A stretch of 64,000 nt of DNA. Source: Palsa-147 sp963771905. Lineage in GTDB: Bacteria > Acidobacteriota > Terriglobia > Acidiferrales > UBA7541. The DNA lies in NCBI GenBank assembly GCA_963771905.1, contig CAVYVI010000008.1, positions 96,214-160,213 on the forward strand, in the 5' to 3' direction. The translations under genes were made by a program, and so were the position numbers. Of this stretch, positions 16,769 to 25,867 are shown one piece after another. Every line of letters starts with the position of its first letter. Positions within the stretch are counted from its first letter, which is position 1. Below the pieces are notes generated by a model. The model had not been told where the DNA came from, did not search any database, and was given only the letters and a program-made list of their open reading frames with translations.

Positions 16769-17782
16769 ATGAACGCAAAAACTTCAGCGATTTTCCCTTG
16801 GTTCCTACTTCGCAGCGGATGCGAATCTGCGTGCCTCGTGTTGACGATTCTCTTACCTCTCTTTCTGTGTGGCTGCGCCCGAAGCGAGGTCACGGCCCAG
16901 CAGGCGCCTCCTGCACCACCGTTGACGTTCATTGGGGAATGGGGGACTCACGGCGATGGTCCCGGCAAACTCAATCATCCGGAATGGATTGCGACTGACT
17001 CTGCGGGCAACGTGTTTGTCGCGGACTCCGGGAGCGGCGACATCCACAAATTCGGCGCCGACGGCCATCCGCTTCTTTCGTTCAACGAAGGGGTGCCACG
17101 TGAGGCGTTTCGAGTGGCGGTGGATGCCGGCGAAGCCATCTATGTGCTCGCGCCGAACGTGAATTCGCTCTTCCTCTATTCACCGGAGGGCGAACCATTC
17201 CGGCATTACGCGCTCGCGCCGCAGAGGGGGCATCAGCGGCCCGAGTCGGTTGCGGTGGACGATTCGGGCGACATATTCGTGATCGTCGATCTCAGTGGAG
17301 GGCGCGGCCAGGATAATGCGGGTCGACGCGAGATCCGTGAATACAATTCGCGTGGAAGATATCGGAAGACGCTGACGGTGGCCGACACGTCCGGCTCCAA
17401 ATTCGTGCCCGCGTCGCTCGGGGCTGGTCCGGATGGATACGTTTACGTACTGGACGTGACAGGCGACCGGGTTCAAAAATTTTCCGGAGACGGCGACTAT
17501 TCTGCGGGATGGAGTACTCCGATTCCGGCCGGAGCGCCGGCCGGTGCGGATTCGACGGGACTTGGCATTGCGGTGAACTCGAAGTATGTCTTTGCGGCGG
17601 ACACCGAGAATCGCGGTGTGCGTGTTTGGATGCTCGACGGCCAGGACAAACTCACGGATGATCTGGGCGGACGGCTGCAGGGGAGCTCAGGCCAATATCA
17701 AATCGCGGTGAACCGGCGCGGCGAGCTTTTCGTGCTGGATCTCGCGGGCGGGCGAATCCTGCGATTTCGCATTAATTTCTAA
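16769..17782 (+). CDS. NHL-repeat (six-bladed propeller-like) lipoprotein
   Basis: The 337-residue protein has a long signal sequence ending in a lipobox-like LFLCGC, so it is probably a lipoprotein. The mature part repeats NHL-type units such as GKLNHPEWIATDSAGNVFVADSG and GPDGYVYVLDVTGDRVQKF, predicted to form a beta-propeller. Such proteins generally bind protein or sugar partners outside the cytoplasm; no enzymatic residues are evident. It follows the SH3-like protein by six bases and precedes the cyclodeaminase-type gene by 18 bases. Confidence 0.75.
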   Translation: MNAKTSAIFPWFLLRSGCESACLVLTILLPLFLCGCARSEVTAQQAPPAPPLTFIGEWGTHGDGPGKLNHPEWIATDSAGNVFVADSGSGDIHKFGADGHPLLSFNEGVPREAFRVAVDAGEAIYVLAPNVNSLFLYSPEGEPFRHYALAPQRGHQRPESVAVDDSGDIFVIVDLSGGRGQDNAGRREIREYNSRGRYRKTLTVADTSGSKFVPASLGAGPDGYVYVLDVTGDRVQKFSGDGDYSAGWSTPIPAGAPAGADSTGLGIAVNSKYVFAADTENRGVRVWMLDGQDKLTDDLGGRLQGSSGQYQIAVNRRGELFVLDLAGGRILRFRINF

Positions 17783-17800
17783 AATCGTTTCCGGTGGCAT

Positions 17801-18808
17801 ATGACGCTGTTGCTGAGCGAAGCAAATGTGCGCGAGCTGTTGACAATGGAGCTTGCGCTCGCGGCGGTGGAAGACTCTTTTCTGCGTCTCGCGGACGGCT
17901 GTGGGTTGCAGCACTCGCGCCAGCGGCTGCATCCGGCATCGGGATCGTACTTGCATTACATGGCGGCGGCGGATTCCCGCGGCGGCTATATGGGACTAAA
18001 AATCTACACAAGCTCTCCCGACGGCCTGCGCTTTCTCGTGCCATTGTTCCATGCGGTCTCAGGGGAACTTCTTGCGCTGATCGAAGCCGATTATCTGGGA
18101 CAGATGCGCACTGGCGCAGCCAGCGGCGTGGCGACGCGCCTGCTCGCGCGGTCGGACGCGCGGACCGTCGGAATTGTCGGGACCGGTTTGCAGGCGAAGA
18201 CGCAGTTGCAGGCGATCGCGCTGGTGCGAAATATCGAAACGATACGCGTGTTTGGGCGGGACGCGCAACGACGCGCGAGGTTTGCGCGCGGGATGGCCGA
18301 ACTGCTGAGGATCGCGGTCGAGCCCGCAGAATCAGGGGAAGCGGCGGTGAAGAATGCCGATATCGTCGTGACGGCCACCACCGCGACGCAGCCGGTTGTT
18401 GAGGGCCGCTGGCTGCGCCCGGGCATGCACATCAACGCCATCGGAGCAAATTTTCCGCAAAAGCGGGAGCTCGATTCCGCGGCCGTGCTTCGCGCGAATG
18501 TCATCGTGGCGGATTCCCGAGAACAATCGAAACGCGAAGCGGGCGATTTGATTCAGGCTTTCGGCGAAGACGCGGGACGCTGGGCGAAAGTGCGCGAGCT
18601 GGCGGAAATCGCCGCGGGCCGCGCGGCGGGACGCACGCGCACGGAAGACATCACATTATTTAAATCGAATGGCATCGCCATCGAAGACATTGTGACCGCT
18701 GGTAGAATCTACGAAAAAGCCGTCGAGCGAGGGATGGGACGGCAGATGCCGCTTTGGGAAAAGGATGTGCGGCTCGGGGACGTGCGGTCGAGCGGCCCGA
18801 AGTCCTAG
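17801..18808 (+). CDS. Ornithine cyclodeaminase / mu-crystallin family protein
   Basis: The 335-residue protein has the family layout: an N-terminal part with LYMAAAD-like substrate region (YLHYMAAADSRGGYMGLK), a conserved ADYLGQMRTGAASGVATRLLAR segment, and a Rossmann fold with VGIVGTGLQAKTQLQAI. Members convert ornithine to proline or act as NAD(P)H-linked imine/ketimine reductases or alanine dehydrogenases, so the substrate cannot be fixed from sequence. It may be co-transcribed with the NHL lipoprotein upstream. Its last four bases overlap the end of the convergent anti-sigma gene. Confidence 0.85.
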   Translation: MTLLLSEANVRELLTMELALAAVEDSFLRLADGCGLQHSRQRLHPASGSYLHYMAAADSRGGYMGLKIYTSSPDGLRFLVPLFHAVSGELLALIEADYLGQMRTGAASGVATRLLARSDARTVGIVGTGLQAKTQLQAIALVRNIETIRVFGRDAQRRARFARGMAELLRIAVEPAESGEAAVKNADIVVTATTATQPVVEGRWLRPGMHINAIGANFPQKRELDSAAVLRANVIVADSREQSKREAGDLIQAFGEDAGRWAKVRELAEIAAGRAAGRTRTEDITLFKSNGIAIEDIVTAGRIYEKAVERGMGRQMPLWEKDVRLGDVRSSGPKS

Positions 18809-19044
18809 CGGTGAGCGCGCTGGAGCTTTTCGCGAAGTGCGTTGTGCAGGCGGTTCCGCGTATCTTCCGGCAGAGGGACTGCGTCGGAATTGCAGTAAAT
18901 ATTGATGGTCTTCCGGCACGTGTCCACGACCAGCCTACATCGCTTGCACTTTTGCAAGTGCGTTTCGAGTTCGGCGCGCAAGCCCGGATCGAGGGCGTCG
19001 TCGAGGTAACTCGAAAGTTCTTCAATCAGGTTCGTACATTTCAC
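18805..19044 (-). CDS. Soluble zinc-type anti-sigma factor
   Basis: This 79-residue protein carries the ZAS signature H29-x3-C33-x2-C36 (HLQKCKRC). It has no transmembrane segment, so it is a cytoplasmic rather than membrane-tethered anti-sigma factor, probably sensing redox state or metal through its zinc site. It is translationally coupled to the upstream ECF sigma factor gene through a four-base overlap (19041-19044), the usual arrangement of a sigma factor and its inhibitor. Confidence 0.85.
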   Translation of the reverse strand: MKCTNLIEELSSYLDDALDPGLRAELETHLQKCKRCRLVVDTCRKTINIYCNSDAVPLPEDTRNRLHNALREKLQRAHR

Positions 19045-19718
19045 TGTTTCTCACCCTGCCGAAAGTACCGATTCAACTTCTGGCGCAGCTTGAGCCGTGC
19101 ACGAAGCAATCGTGATTTTACCGCGGGCACCGAAAGATCAAGGACCTCCGCCGTCTCTTCGGTGGATAATTCTTCGATGTCGCGGAGTTGGAAAACGATT
19201 CGAAAAGATGGATCGAGTTCGTTGATTACGGTACTCAGGATCCCCTGTAATTCGGCCTGTTTATAGCGCTCCTCGGGCGACGGGCCCCAGTCTTCCACCT
19301 CGCGAAAGAACGCCTCCTCCCCGGTTTCGATTTGCTCGTCGAGGGATTGTTCGTTGGGGCGGCGCTTGCGGAGCTTCATCAGCGCCTGATTGACGGCGAT
19401 CCGCACCAGCCAAGTGTAGAAACGGGAGTTGCCCTGAAATCCGGGCAGATGCTCGTAGGCCTTGAGAAACGCCTCTTGCATGACGTCTTCGGCGTCCTCG
19501 CGATTACCGGTGATGTTCATGCCAAGCCGGAAAATCTTGCGCTCGTAGCGGTTAACCAGGGATTCGAAAGCGGTGATATCGCCGGCCCGAGCCGCGGTAA
19601 CCAGCGACAGCTCGTCGTCCACGGGGACCGTAGACGTCGCGGCGCTGCCAGCGGGTATCGGAGAAGTCCGACCGGGCAACGAAGAAGGATCGGTTGGATT
19701 CAATTTGGGTGTACTCAT
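19041..19718 (-). CDS. ECF-type RNA polymerase sigma factor (sigma-24 family)
   Basis: Of 225 residues, about 1-40 are a Pro/Ser/Thr-rich extension. Region 2 follows (FESLVNRYERKIFRLGM, then DAEDVMQEAFLKAYEHL and FYTWLVRIAVNQALMKLRKRR), then region 4 (ELDPSFRIVFQLRDIEELSTEETAEVLDLSVPAVKSRLLRARLKL). It directs RNA polymerase to a stress or envelope regulon and is held by the anti-sigma factor encoded next to it. Start at 19718 gives the long extension; a later start would be needed if it is not translated. Autoregulation is usual for such pairs but was not shown here. Confidence 0.92.
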   Translation of the reverse strand: MSTPKLNPTDPSSLPGRTSPIPAGSAATSTVPVDDELSLVTAARAGDITAFESLVNRYERKIFRLGMNITGNREDAEDVMQEAFLKAYEHLPGFQGNSRFYTWLVRIAVNQALMKLRKRRPNEQSLDEQIETGEEAFFREVEDWGPSPEERYKQAELQGILSTVINELDPSFRIVFQLRDIEELSTEETAEVLDLSVPAVKSRLLRARLKLRQKLNRYFRQGEKQ

Positions 19719-19972
19719 TCGAGATTGCCTGCCGAGCCGCAGTCAGGCACATAGACAGGGTAGCACAGACAGCAAATCCGCGCCCCAATGGGGAACTGCG
19801 GTCATTTGGAGCGCGGCGCGGAGGCTTTCGGGCACGGAGCGTTCCTGCGAGTTCCTCCGCCCTTTCCGTTTTCGACTCGAACGGATATCCTAATCCCTCC
19901 CGAGCCCGCCGCCGGAGTTGGCGGGAGCGTGAGTCCGGCGATAAGTGCTCGTTTCAAGCGGAGATACTGAAG

Positions 19973-20776
19973 ATGTCGACGGTGGACAAAGACAAGCCAC
20001 TGCTGCATTACCACGTGGAAAAAGGCCTCGCGATACTTGAGCTGGACGATCCGCCGGCGAATACGTACTCGTACGAAATGATGCAGCAGCTCGACGCAGC
20101 CATCCTGAAGGCGAGGATGGATGAAAATGTGCATGTTTTGGTGCTGCGAGGTAAGGGCGAAAAGTTCTTCTGCGCGGGCGCGAGCATCGGAATGCTCACG
20201 GCGGCGACGCCGGAATTCAAGTACTACTTCTGCCTGCATGCCAACGAGACGCTTTGCCGCCTCGAGCAGACGCCGAAACTCGTGATCGCGGCGCTGAACG
20301 GACACACGGTGGGCGGTGGTCTGGAAGTGGCGCTGGCCTGCGACATTCGCATCGCGCGGAAGGATGGCGGGAAGATCGGTTTGCCCGAAGTGACTCTCGG
20401 CGTACTGCCAGGGACGGGTGGAACGCAGAGACTTTCGCGAGTGATCGGCCGGGCGCGAGCACTCGAGCTGATGGCCACGGGGAGAACTTTTAGCTTCGAG
20501 GAGGCGCAAGGGATGGGGCTGGTGAACCACGTGTACGGCGGTGAGACGTTCTGGAGCGACGTCGTTACATACGCCAAGCAATTCTGTCCGCCGAACAAGG
20601 CGTCGCGAGCGGTTGGGCGAATTAAGCGAGCGGTGATAACGGGCTCGGAAATTCCGTTTGCGGAGGCGCTGGCCTTCGAGCGAGAGCTGCAGCAATTGTG
20701 TTTCACAAGCGAGGACGCTAAAGAGGGGCTGAAAGCGTACCTCGAGAAGCGCGCGCCGGAATTCAAGGGACGCTGA
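19973..20776 (+). CDS. Enoyl-CoA hydratase/isomerase family protein
   Basis: The 267-residue protein is a crotonase-fold enzyme: FFCAGASIGML (oxyanion hole loop), NGHTVGGGLEVALACDIRIA (second oxyanion element) and LPEVTLGVLPGTGGTQRLSRVIG containing the Glu usually acting as catalytic base. Crotonases hydrate enoyl-CoA or catalyse related CoA-ester reactions. The ATG at 19973 has GGAG nine bases upstream; the longer frame from 19694 overlaps the divergent sigma factor gene. It is the first gene of a largely co-directional CoA-ester cluster. Confidence 0.9.
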   Translation: MSTVDKDKPLLHYHVEKGLAILELDDPPANTYSYEMMQQLDAAILKARMDENVHVLVLRGKGEKFFCAGASIGMLTAATPEFKYYFCLHANETLCRLEQTPKLVIAALNGHTVGGGLEVALACDIRIARKDGGKIGLPEVTLGVLPGTGGTQRLSRVIGRARALELMATGRTFSFEEAQGMGLVNHVYGGETFWSDVVTYAKQFCPPNKASRAVGRIKRAVITGSEIPFAEALAFERELQQLCFTSEDAKEGLKAYLEKRAPEFKGR

Positions 20777-21002
20777 GCGCCACTACGAGCAGCGCGCGAG
20801 ACCGAGCGGCTTGCAGGTTGGATCCGTGTGGATCAACACCGATGATATTTACGGCCCCCAGCGGCCTTTGAGGGTTATAAAATGGACGGACACGGCCCCG
20901 TTTAATATGCACGCCATTGAAAGCGAGATCCAGTTCTAGCGCGTGCCGACGGACCCGAAAGATTCGACGGGCCGATGATGTGCGGACGTGGGGTGAACGC
21001 GG

Positions 21003-21515
21003 ATGCGGACGCTGCCTGACTATCTCCGAAAAGGAATGAAGCTGGTTGTCGTCGGATGCAATCCGGGCGAACGCTCGGCGCGCGTCGGGCATTACTACGC
21101 CGGCCGTGGGAATCAGTTCTGGCCGATCCTGTATGAATCGGGGGTGATTCCGGAGCTGCTGGATTACAACGATGACAAGCGTCTGGTTGAGTTCGGCATC
21201 GGGATGACCGATCTCGTGAAGCGGCCGACGAAGTGTATCGAAGACATCGAGCGGCAGGAATTCGCGGAAGGGCGCGTGTTGCTGGCGCAGAAGCTGGAAG
21301 AGCTGAAGCCGCATGTCGTGGCGTTCAACGGCAAGATGGTCTACGAGAGATTTTCCGGGCGGACGTGCAAGCTGGGCTTGCAGAAAGAGACGCTCTATGG
21401 CGCGCGGGTATTCGTGCTGCCTTCCACGAGCGGGCAGAACGCGGGAACCGAGCGCGGCGTGAAGATGCGCTACTTCAAGAAGCTTGCGGCGCTGCTGAAG
21501 AGTCTGAAGAATTAA
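21003..21515 (+). CDS. mug: G/U(T)-mismatch-specific uracil DNA glycosylase (Mug/TDG family)
   Basis: The 170-residue protein matches Mug/TDG (UDG family 2): motif I appears as VGCNPGERSARVGHYYAG followed by GNQFWPILYESG, and motif II as LPSTSGQNAG near residue 140. These enzymes remove uracil or thymine from G mismatches and start base-excision repair. In motif I the usual Ile after Gly is Cys and the Asn is kept. It sits inside the CoA cluster with 30 bases to the next gene, and a 226-base spacer lies upstream. Confidence 0.87.
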   Translation: MRTLPDYLRKGMKLVVVGCNPGERSARVGHYYAGRGNQFWPILYESGVIPELLDYNDDKRLVEFGIGMTDLVKRPTKCIEDIERQEFAEGRVLLAQKLEELKPHVVAFNGKMVYERFSGRTCKLGLQKETLYGARVFVLPSTSGQNAGTERGVKMRYFKKLAALLKSLKN

Positions 21516-21545
21516 AGCGAAAAAAGATTCAGGAGGAGCAATTCG

Positions 21546-22358
21546 TTGGGGAATACCGTGCAGACAGCAAGCGTGAGAGTGATTGTCGAGGAACGCGGCG
21601 GCGAAATTCTGACGATCCGTCTGAATCGCCCGGACCGGCTCAACGCGCTGAATGTGGAGCTCGGCACGGCGCTCGCGGATTCGCTGCGGAATGCGAGCGA
21701 GGATTCGTCCGTGCGTGCGGTGGTGCTGACCGGCGCCGGACGCGCGTTTTGCGCCGGCGGAGATTTGAGCGTGCTGCGCGACGCGCGCGCGCGTAACGCC
21801 GCAAACGAGCTGGAAGCTCTGGTCCGCACGGGGAAAGAGATCGCGCTACTGATTGCGTCCATGCCGAAGCCGGTGCTGGGATCGATCAACGGAGCCGCGG
21901 CGGGCGGCGGAGCGAATCTGGCGCTGGGATGCGATTTGCGAATCGCGTCGGAGCAGGCGTTTTTCGGCGAAAGCTTTTCCAACCTCGGCCTCTATCCGGA
22001 TTTCGGCGGGACGTATTTTCTGCCGCGGCTGGTGGGCCCGGCGCGGGCTGCGGAACTTTTCTATAGCGGCGAAATGATTCCGGCGGACGAGGCGCTCCGA
22101 TTGGGAATTTACAATCGCGTCGTACCCTTGGACCGGCTGGTCGAGGAAACGCGCGAGGTTGCAGAGCGTCTCGCAGCGGCGCCGCCGATCGCCGCGCGGC
22201 TCGTGAAGGACCGGCTCTTCGGATCCGATCTCGCCGCGCTGGAAAGCGCGCTCGATGAGGAGATCCGGCGCCAGGTCGAGTGCTTCAGCTCCGACGACTG
22301 CGCCGAAGGCCTGGCCGCGTTTTTCGAAAAGCGCCGCCCGCAGTTCCGCGGGAAGTAG
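21546..22358 (+). CDS. Enoyl-CoA hydratase/isomerase (PaaG-like crotonase)
   Basis: A second crotonase of 270 residues: GRAFCAGGDLSVL and NGAAAGGGANLALGCDLRIAS form the oxyanion hole, and the Asp in the YPDFGGTYFLPRLVG loop is at the position of the acid/base residue in isomerases of the PaaG type. The TTG at 21546 was taken as start because AGGAGG lies nine bases upstream; GTG at 21558 is the alternative. Catalytic Glu of true hydratases is not clearly present, so an isomerase or ring-handling role is as likely. Confidence 0.88.
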   Translation: MGNTVQTASVRVIVEERGGEILTIRLNRPDRLNALNVELGTALADSLRNASEDSSVRAVVLTGAGRAFCAGGDLSVLRDARARNAANELEALVRTGKEIALLIASMPKPVLGSINGAAAGGGANLALGCDLRIASEQAFFGESFSNLGLYPDFGGTYFLPRLVGPARAAELFYSGEMIPADEALRLGIYNRVVPLDRLVEETREVAERLAAAPPIAARLVKDRLFGSDLAALESALDEEIRRQVECFSSDDCAEGLAAFFEKRRPQFRGK

Positions 22359-22440
22359 CTCAGGCGCTTCGTACCAGATTGTAGATCGCGGCGGCGTGTG
22401 CGTCCGGAATGTGTTAGGCGCGGAAAGGCATCCTCAAAAA

Positions 22441-23232
22441 GTGGCGGCGGCTTCCACAGAAGCTCAAATCGCGGCGCGCGGCTATACCTACAGCGAACTG
22501 ATGGTTGCCGCCGCAGCGCGGGAAATCGGCGACGGCGAGCTGGTGTTCGTCGGGATGCGCTTGCCGATGCTGGCATTTCTGGTGGCGAAGAGGGCGCACG
22601 CACCTCGCGCTGTCGGGCTGTACGAGAATGGATTGATTCGCGAAACTCCGTCGCCTGAGCTTCTGTACACGATGGGCGATTCGCCGAATCTGCGCGGTGC
22701 GACGCAGAGCGGGCAGATGCTCGATGTCATGGGCTTGCTGCAGCAGGGACGCGTAAATGTGGGTTTTCTCGGCGCGGCGGAAGTGGATCGGTTCGGCAAT
22801 CTGAATTCGACGTGGGGCGATCGTCACGGGGACGCCCAGCGCTTGCCGGGCTCCGGTGGCGCCTGCGACATCGCGTGCCTCGCGCAGCGCACGGTGGTGC
22901 TGCTGGCGCACGAACGCTCGCGATTTCGCGAGCGCGTCGGATACATCACTTCGCCCGGCTATGGCCGCGGCAACGGCTGGCGCGCGGCGCAAGGGCTTCC
23001 AGCGCGATCCGGACCTTCGGCGTTTATCACCACGCTCGGCATTCTGCGATTCGGCAGCGATGGTGAAGCGTTTCTGGCGTCGGTGCATCCCGGCGTTGCC
23101 TTCGAAGACGTGCTGGAGAATACGGGCTGGACGCTGCGCGTAGCGGACAATCTCATCGAGACGCCGGCGCCCACCGAAGAGGAATTGGCGGCGATGCGCT
23201 CTCTCGATCCCAATCATTTTTGGACGAAATAA
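22441..23232 (+). CDS. CoA-transferase beta subunit (glutaconate CoA-transferase / IpdB type)
   Basis: About 263 residues of the CoA-transferase family I fold, with YTYSELMVAAAAREI, VGMRLPMLAFLVA, VGLYENGLI and VGFLGAAEVDRFGNLNSTWG. The Glu at about residue 62 (LYENG) sits where the glutamyl-CoA nucleophile of GctB lies. Start choice: GTG at 22441 directly precedes the conserved N-terminus; the frame is open back to 22255. The order beta then alpha reverses that of gctAB. Similarity to the steroid-ring enzymes IpdA/IpdB suggests a role in ring or dicarboxyl-CoA breakdown rather than simple acetate transfer; this is inference. Confidence 0.82.
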   Translation: MAAASTEAQIAARGYTYSELMVAAAAREIGDGELVFVGMRLPMLAFLVAKRAHAPRAVGLYENGLIRETPSPELLYTMGDSPNLRGATQSGQMLDVMGLLQQGRVNVGFLGAAEVDRFGNLNSTWGDRHGDAQRLPGSGGACDIACLAQRTVVLLAHERSRFRERVGYITSPGYGRGNGWRAAQGLPARSGPSAFITTLGILRFGSDGEAFLASVHPGVAFEDVLENTGWTLRVADNLIETPAPTEEELAAMRSLDPNHFWTK

Positions 23233-23253
23233 CAGGAAACAGGCTGACCGACG

Positions 23254-24177
23254 ATGACTGCTGGCTCCAAATTGATGAGCATGCGCGATGCAATCGCGAA
23301 GCACGTTCCTTCGGGCTCGATGGTTCTTCTCGGCGCGCAACTCGAGCAAATGATTCCGTTCGCCGCGGGCCACGAACTGATTCGCCAGGGTCGGCGTGAT
23401 TTGACGCTGGTCGGACCGATTTCAGACATCTTGTTCGATCAAATGATTGGTGCGGGCTGCGCTTCGCGCGTGATGGCGGCGTGGGTCGGGAATGTCTCGG
23501 CGGGCGTGGGGTATTGCTTCCGGCGCGCAGCGGAGCAGAATATTCCCCGACGCGTCGACGTGACCGACTATTCGAATTTCACGATGGCGCTCGCGCTCCA
23601 TGCGGCGGCGCTCGGCATTCCGTTTCTTCCGACGTATTCGACCCTGGGTAGCGATCTTCTGAAGAAGAATGGGAATCTGCGCGAATTTTCCTCGCCGGTC
23701 AGCGAAGAAAAATTCGTGGCCGTGCGCGCACTGCGGCCGGACGTGTCGATTCTTCATGTGCAGCGCGCGGACGAATTAGGCAATGCGCATCTTTGGGGAA
23801 GCCTGGGGGTCGCGGTGGATGCCGCGCGAGCGGCGCGGAAAGTTGTTGTTGTCGCGGAGGAAATTGTCGCGCCGGAGGTGATCGCGTCAGACCCCAATCG
23901 CACGCTCGTGCCGGGATTTCTGGTCGCCGCCGTCGTGCACGAGTCCGGAGGTGCGCATCCGTCACCCGTGCAGGGTTATTACGGCCGGGATCATGCGTTC
24001 TTTTCCGAGTATCACGAACAGAGCCGGAAGCTCGAAGATTTCGAGAATTGGCTGGGGCGCTGGGTCGTGCGCGTGGCCAATCGCGGAGAATACTGGACCG
24101 CACTCGGCTCCGAACGCACCGCAGCGCTGGCGGTGCGCGAGCACGCCTATTCGGCGTCGGCCGATTTCGGCTATTGA
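23254..24177 (+). CDS. CoA-transferase alpha subunit (glutaconate CoA-transferase / IpdA type)
   Basis: The 307-residue partner subunit has SMRDAIAKHVPSGSMVLLG, IPFAAGHELIRQGRRDLTLV, FDQMIGAGCASRVM and LHVQRADELGNAHLWG, all typical of the alpha subunits of GctA and IpdA. It lies 21 bases after the beta subunit gene and both together should form the active enzyme. Sequence alone cannot tell CoA transfer from ring hydrolysis as in the IpdAB group. Confidence 0.85.
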   Translation: MTAGSKLMSMRDAIAKHVPSGSMVLLGAQLEQMIPFAAGHELIRQGRRDLTLVGPISDILFDQMIGAGCASRVMAAWVGNVSAGVGYCFRRAAEQNIPRRVDVTDYSNFTMALALHAAALGIPFLPTYSTLGSDLLKKNGNLREFSSPVSEEKFVAVRALRPDVSILHVQRADELGNAHLWGSLGVAVDAARAARKVVVVAEEIVAPEVIASDPNRTLVPGFLVAAVVHESGGAHPSPVQGYYGRDHAFFSEYHEQSRKLEDFENWLGRWVVRVANRGEYWTALGSERTAALAVREHAYSASADFGY

Positions 24178-24193
24178 GGCAAATGGGAGCGGC

Positions 24194-24532
24194 ATGAGCG
24201 AAGATTTGATGGCCAATCTTGAAATTACGCCGCGTGAAGTGAAGCAGCGGCTCGAGAAGAGCGAGAAATTCCTATTCGTGGACGTGCGTGAGCCGTGGGA
24301 GCATGAAACCTCGCGAATCGAGGGAACGAAGCTGATTCCGCTGCGCGATGTCCCCGCGAGTCTTGGCGCGCTCGAATCGGCCGGCGCCGTGGTTCTGTTC
24401 TGTCATCACGGGATGCGCAGCCTCGATGCGGCAACGTGGCTGCGGTCGCAGGGCGTGAAAGGCGCACGCTCGATGAGCGGCGGAATCGATCGTTGGGCGA
24501 TAGAAATTGATCCCGGCGTCCCACGTTATTGA
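24194..24532 (+). CDS. Single-domain rhodanese-like sulfurtransferase
   Basis: The 112-residue protein is one rhodanese domain with FVDVREPWEHE and the active-site loop CHHGMRS, which holds the catalytic Cys persulfide carrier. Such proteins shuttle sulfane sulfur in the cytoplasm. It follows the CoA-transferase alpha subunit by 16 bases and precedes the ArsC/Spx-like gene, so it is likely part of the same transcript though not obviously of the same pathway. Confidence 0.87.
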   Translation: MSEDLMANLEITPREVKQRLEKSEKFLFVDVREPWEHETSRIEGTKLIPLRDVPASLGALESAGAVVLFCHHGMRSLDAATWLRSQGVKGARSMSGGIDRWAIEIDPGVPRY

Positions 24533-24570
24533 GCGCGGGAAGGCGTCGGAGCGCGGCCAGGAGAGTGACG

Positions 24571-24981
24571 ATGAGGCAGAAACGAGCCAAAAAGAAATCT
24601 GCGAAGACGCCTGCGAACGCGCCGCGCCGGGCGAAGGCCGCAGGCTTGGTCCAGTTCCTTCAGAAGCCGACGTGCACGACCTGCCGCAAGGCACGCGAGT
24701 ATCTCGAAAATCGCGGCGTGGAACTGCATTTCCGGAATCTCGACAAGCAGCGATTAAGCGCCGAAGAACTCGAAAAATTGATCGGAGATCGCGACCACAA
24801 AGAATTCCTCAATACGCGGAACGAACAGTACCGCGAGCGGAAAATGAAAGAAAATCCGCCCTCGCGAGACGAGGCGATTCAGCTCATGGCGCAGAATCCG
24901 AATCTCATTCGGCGCCCAGTCGTCCTCGCGGGCGGCCGCGTTGTCCTGGGCTTCGATCCCGACGAATACAGCTCACTCTAA
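24571..24981 (+). CDS. ArsC/Spx-family thioredoxin-fold protein
   Basis: The 136-residue protein has a basic N-terminal tail and a thioredoxin-like core with KPTCTTCRKAREYLENRGVE, a CxxC redox pair, and the cis-Pro-like region RRPVVLAGGRVVLGF. Members include arsenate reductases of the glutaredoxin-dependent type and the Spx/MgsR regulators. No arsenic genes are nearby, so a general redox role is more likely. The ATG at 24571 has AGGAG seven bases upstream; the frame also opens at TTG 24529 overlapping the rhodanese stop. Confidence 0.82.
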   Translation: MRQKRAKKKSAKTPANAPRRAKAAGLVQFLQKPTCTTCRKAREYLENRGVELHFRNLDKQRLSAEELEKLIGDRDHKEFLNTRNEQYRERKMKENPPSRDEAIQLMAQNPNLIRRPVVLAGGRVVLGFDPDEYSSL

Positions 24982-24996
24982 AGGACCTCTCGACTC

Positions 24997-25851
24997 GTGC
25001 AGCCCATCATCGATATCCATATTCACATCCAGCCGCACGCGATGTTCAAGCCGAGCGCGCTGAAGCTGGTTCAGCATGGACGCAAGGATTTCGACGCGAT
25101 CGAGAAATATTCGGAAAGTCCGGCGGAGTTTTTGAAATTTCTCGACGAAGCGGGGATCGAACGGGCCGGGCTCATCAATTACGTCAGCCCGGACGTCATC
25201 GGCTTTCCGCCCGAAGTGAACGATTGGTGCGCGCGCTATTGCGCGGCTGAGCCGAAGCGGCTGCTGGGGTTCGGCTCGGTGCATCCGAAATACGTGCCCG
25301 ATGCAGGCGCCGAGGTCGAGCGGCTAAAAGAGATCGGAATTCGCGGGCTGAAGGTGCATCCTTCCCACCAATTGTTCGCGCCAAACGCGTATCGCGACGG
25401 ATTCGGGCCGCTCGCAGCGATGTACGAGAAAGCTCAGGAAGTGGGATTGCCCATTATGATTCATACGGGCACTTCGATCTTTCCCGGCGCGCGAAATCTC
25501 TATGCCCAGCCATTGCTCGCCGACGATCTGGGGGTTGATTTTCCCGATCTGGTGGTGATTCTGGCGCATGGCGGACGGCCGCTATGGATGAGTGAGGCGT
25601 TTTTTCTCGTCCGGCGGCACAAGAACATGTACATGGACATCTCTGGAATTCCGCCGCAGAAGTTGATGGAGTATTTCCCGCGGATCGAGGAGATTGCCGA
25701 CAAGATTCTGTTCGGCACGGATTGGCCGGGGCCGGGAGTGCCCGGGGTGCGCGGGAACATCGATAAATTCCGCGCGCTGCCGATTTCAGCCGCGGTGCAG
25801 CAGAAAATTCTCTACGACAACGCCGCGCGGCTTTTTCCCGTGCGCAGCTGA
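24997..25851 (+). CDS. Amidohydrolase-2 family metal-dependent hydrolase/decarboxylase
   Basis: A 284-residue TIM-barrel protein with IDIHIHIQPH (first metal-binding HxH), GLKVHPSHQ, MIHTG, LAHGG and the terminal FGTDWPGPG Asp, the marks of the amidohydrolase-2 family (for example ACMSD-like decarboxylases and lactone hydrolases). It probably acts on a carboxylated or ring intermediate. It starts with GTG and lies 15 bases after the ArsC-like gene within the CoA cluster, suggesting a catabolic role. Confidence 0.85.
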   Translation: MQPIIDIHIHIQPHAMFKPSALKLVQHGRKDFDAIEKYSESPAEFLKFLDEAGIERAGLINYVSPDVIGFPPEVNDWCARYCAAEPKRLLGFGSVHPKYVPDAGAEVERLKEIGIRGLKVHPSHQLFAPNAYRDGFGPLAAMYEKAQEVGLPIMIHTGTSIFPGARNLYAQPLLADDLGVDFPDLVVILAHGGRPLWMSEAFFLVRRHKNMYMDISGIPPQKLMEYFPRIEEIADKILFGTDWPGPGVPGVRGNIDKFRALPISAAVQQKILYDNAARLFPVRS

Positions 25852-25867
25852 GGGCCAGCAGACGGAC

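Noticed and set aside
25694..25867. Upstream start (TTG 25694) for the dehydrogenase remnant
   Set aside because: Would overlap the amidohydrolase gene by more than 150 bases with a sequence unrelated to the family.
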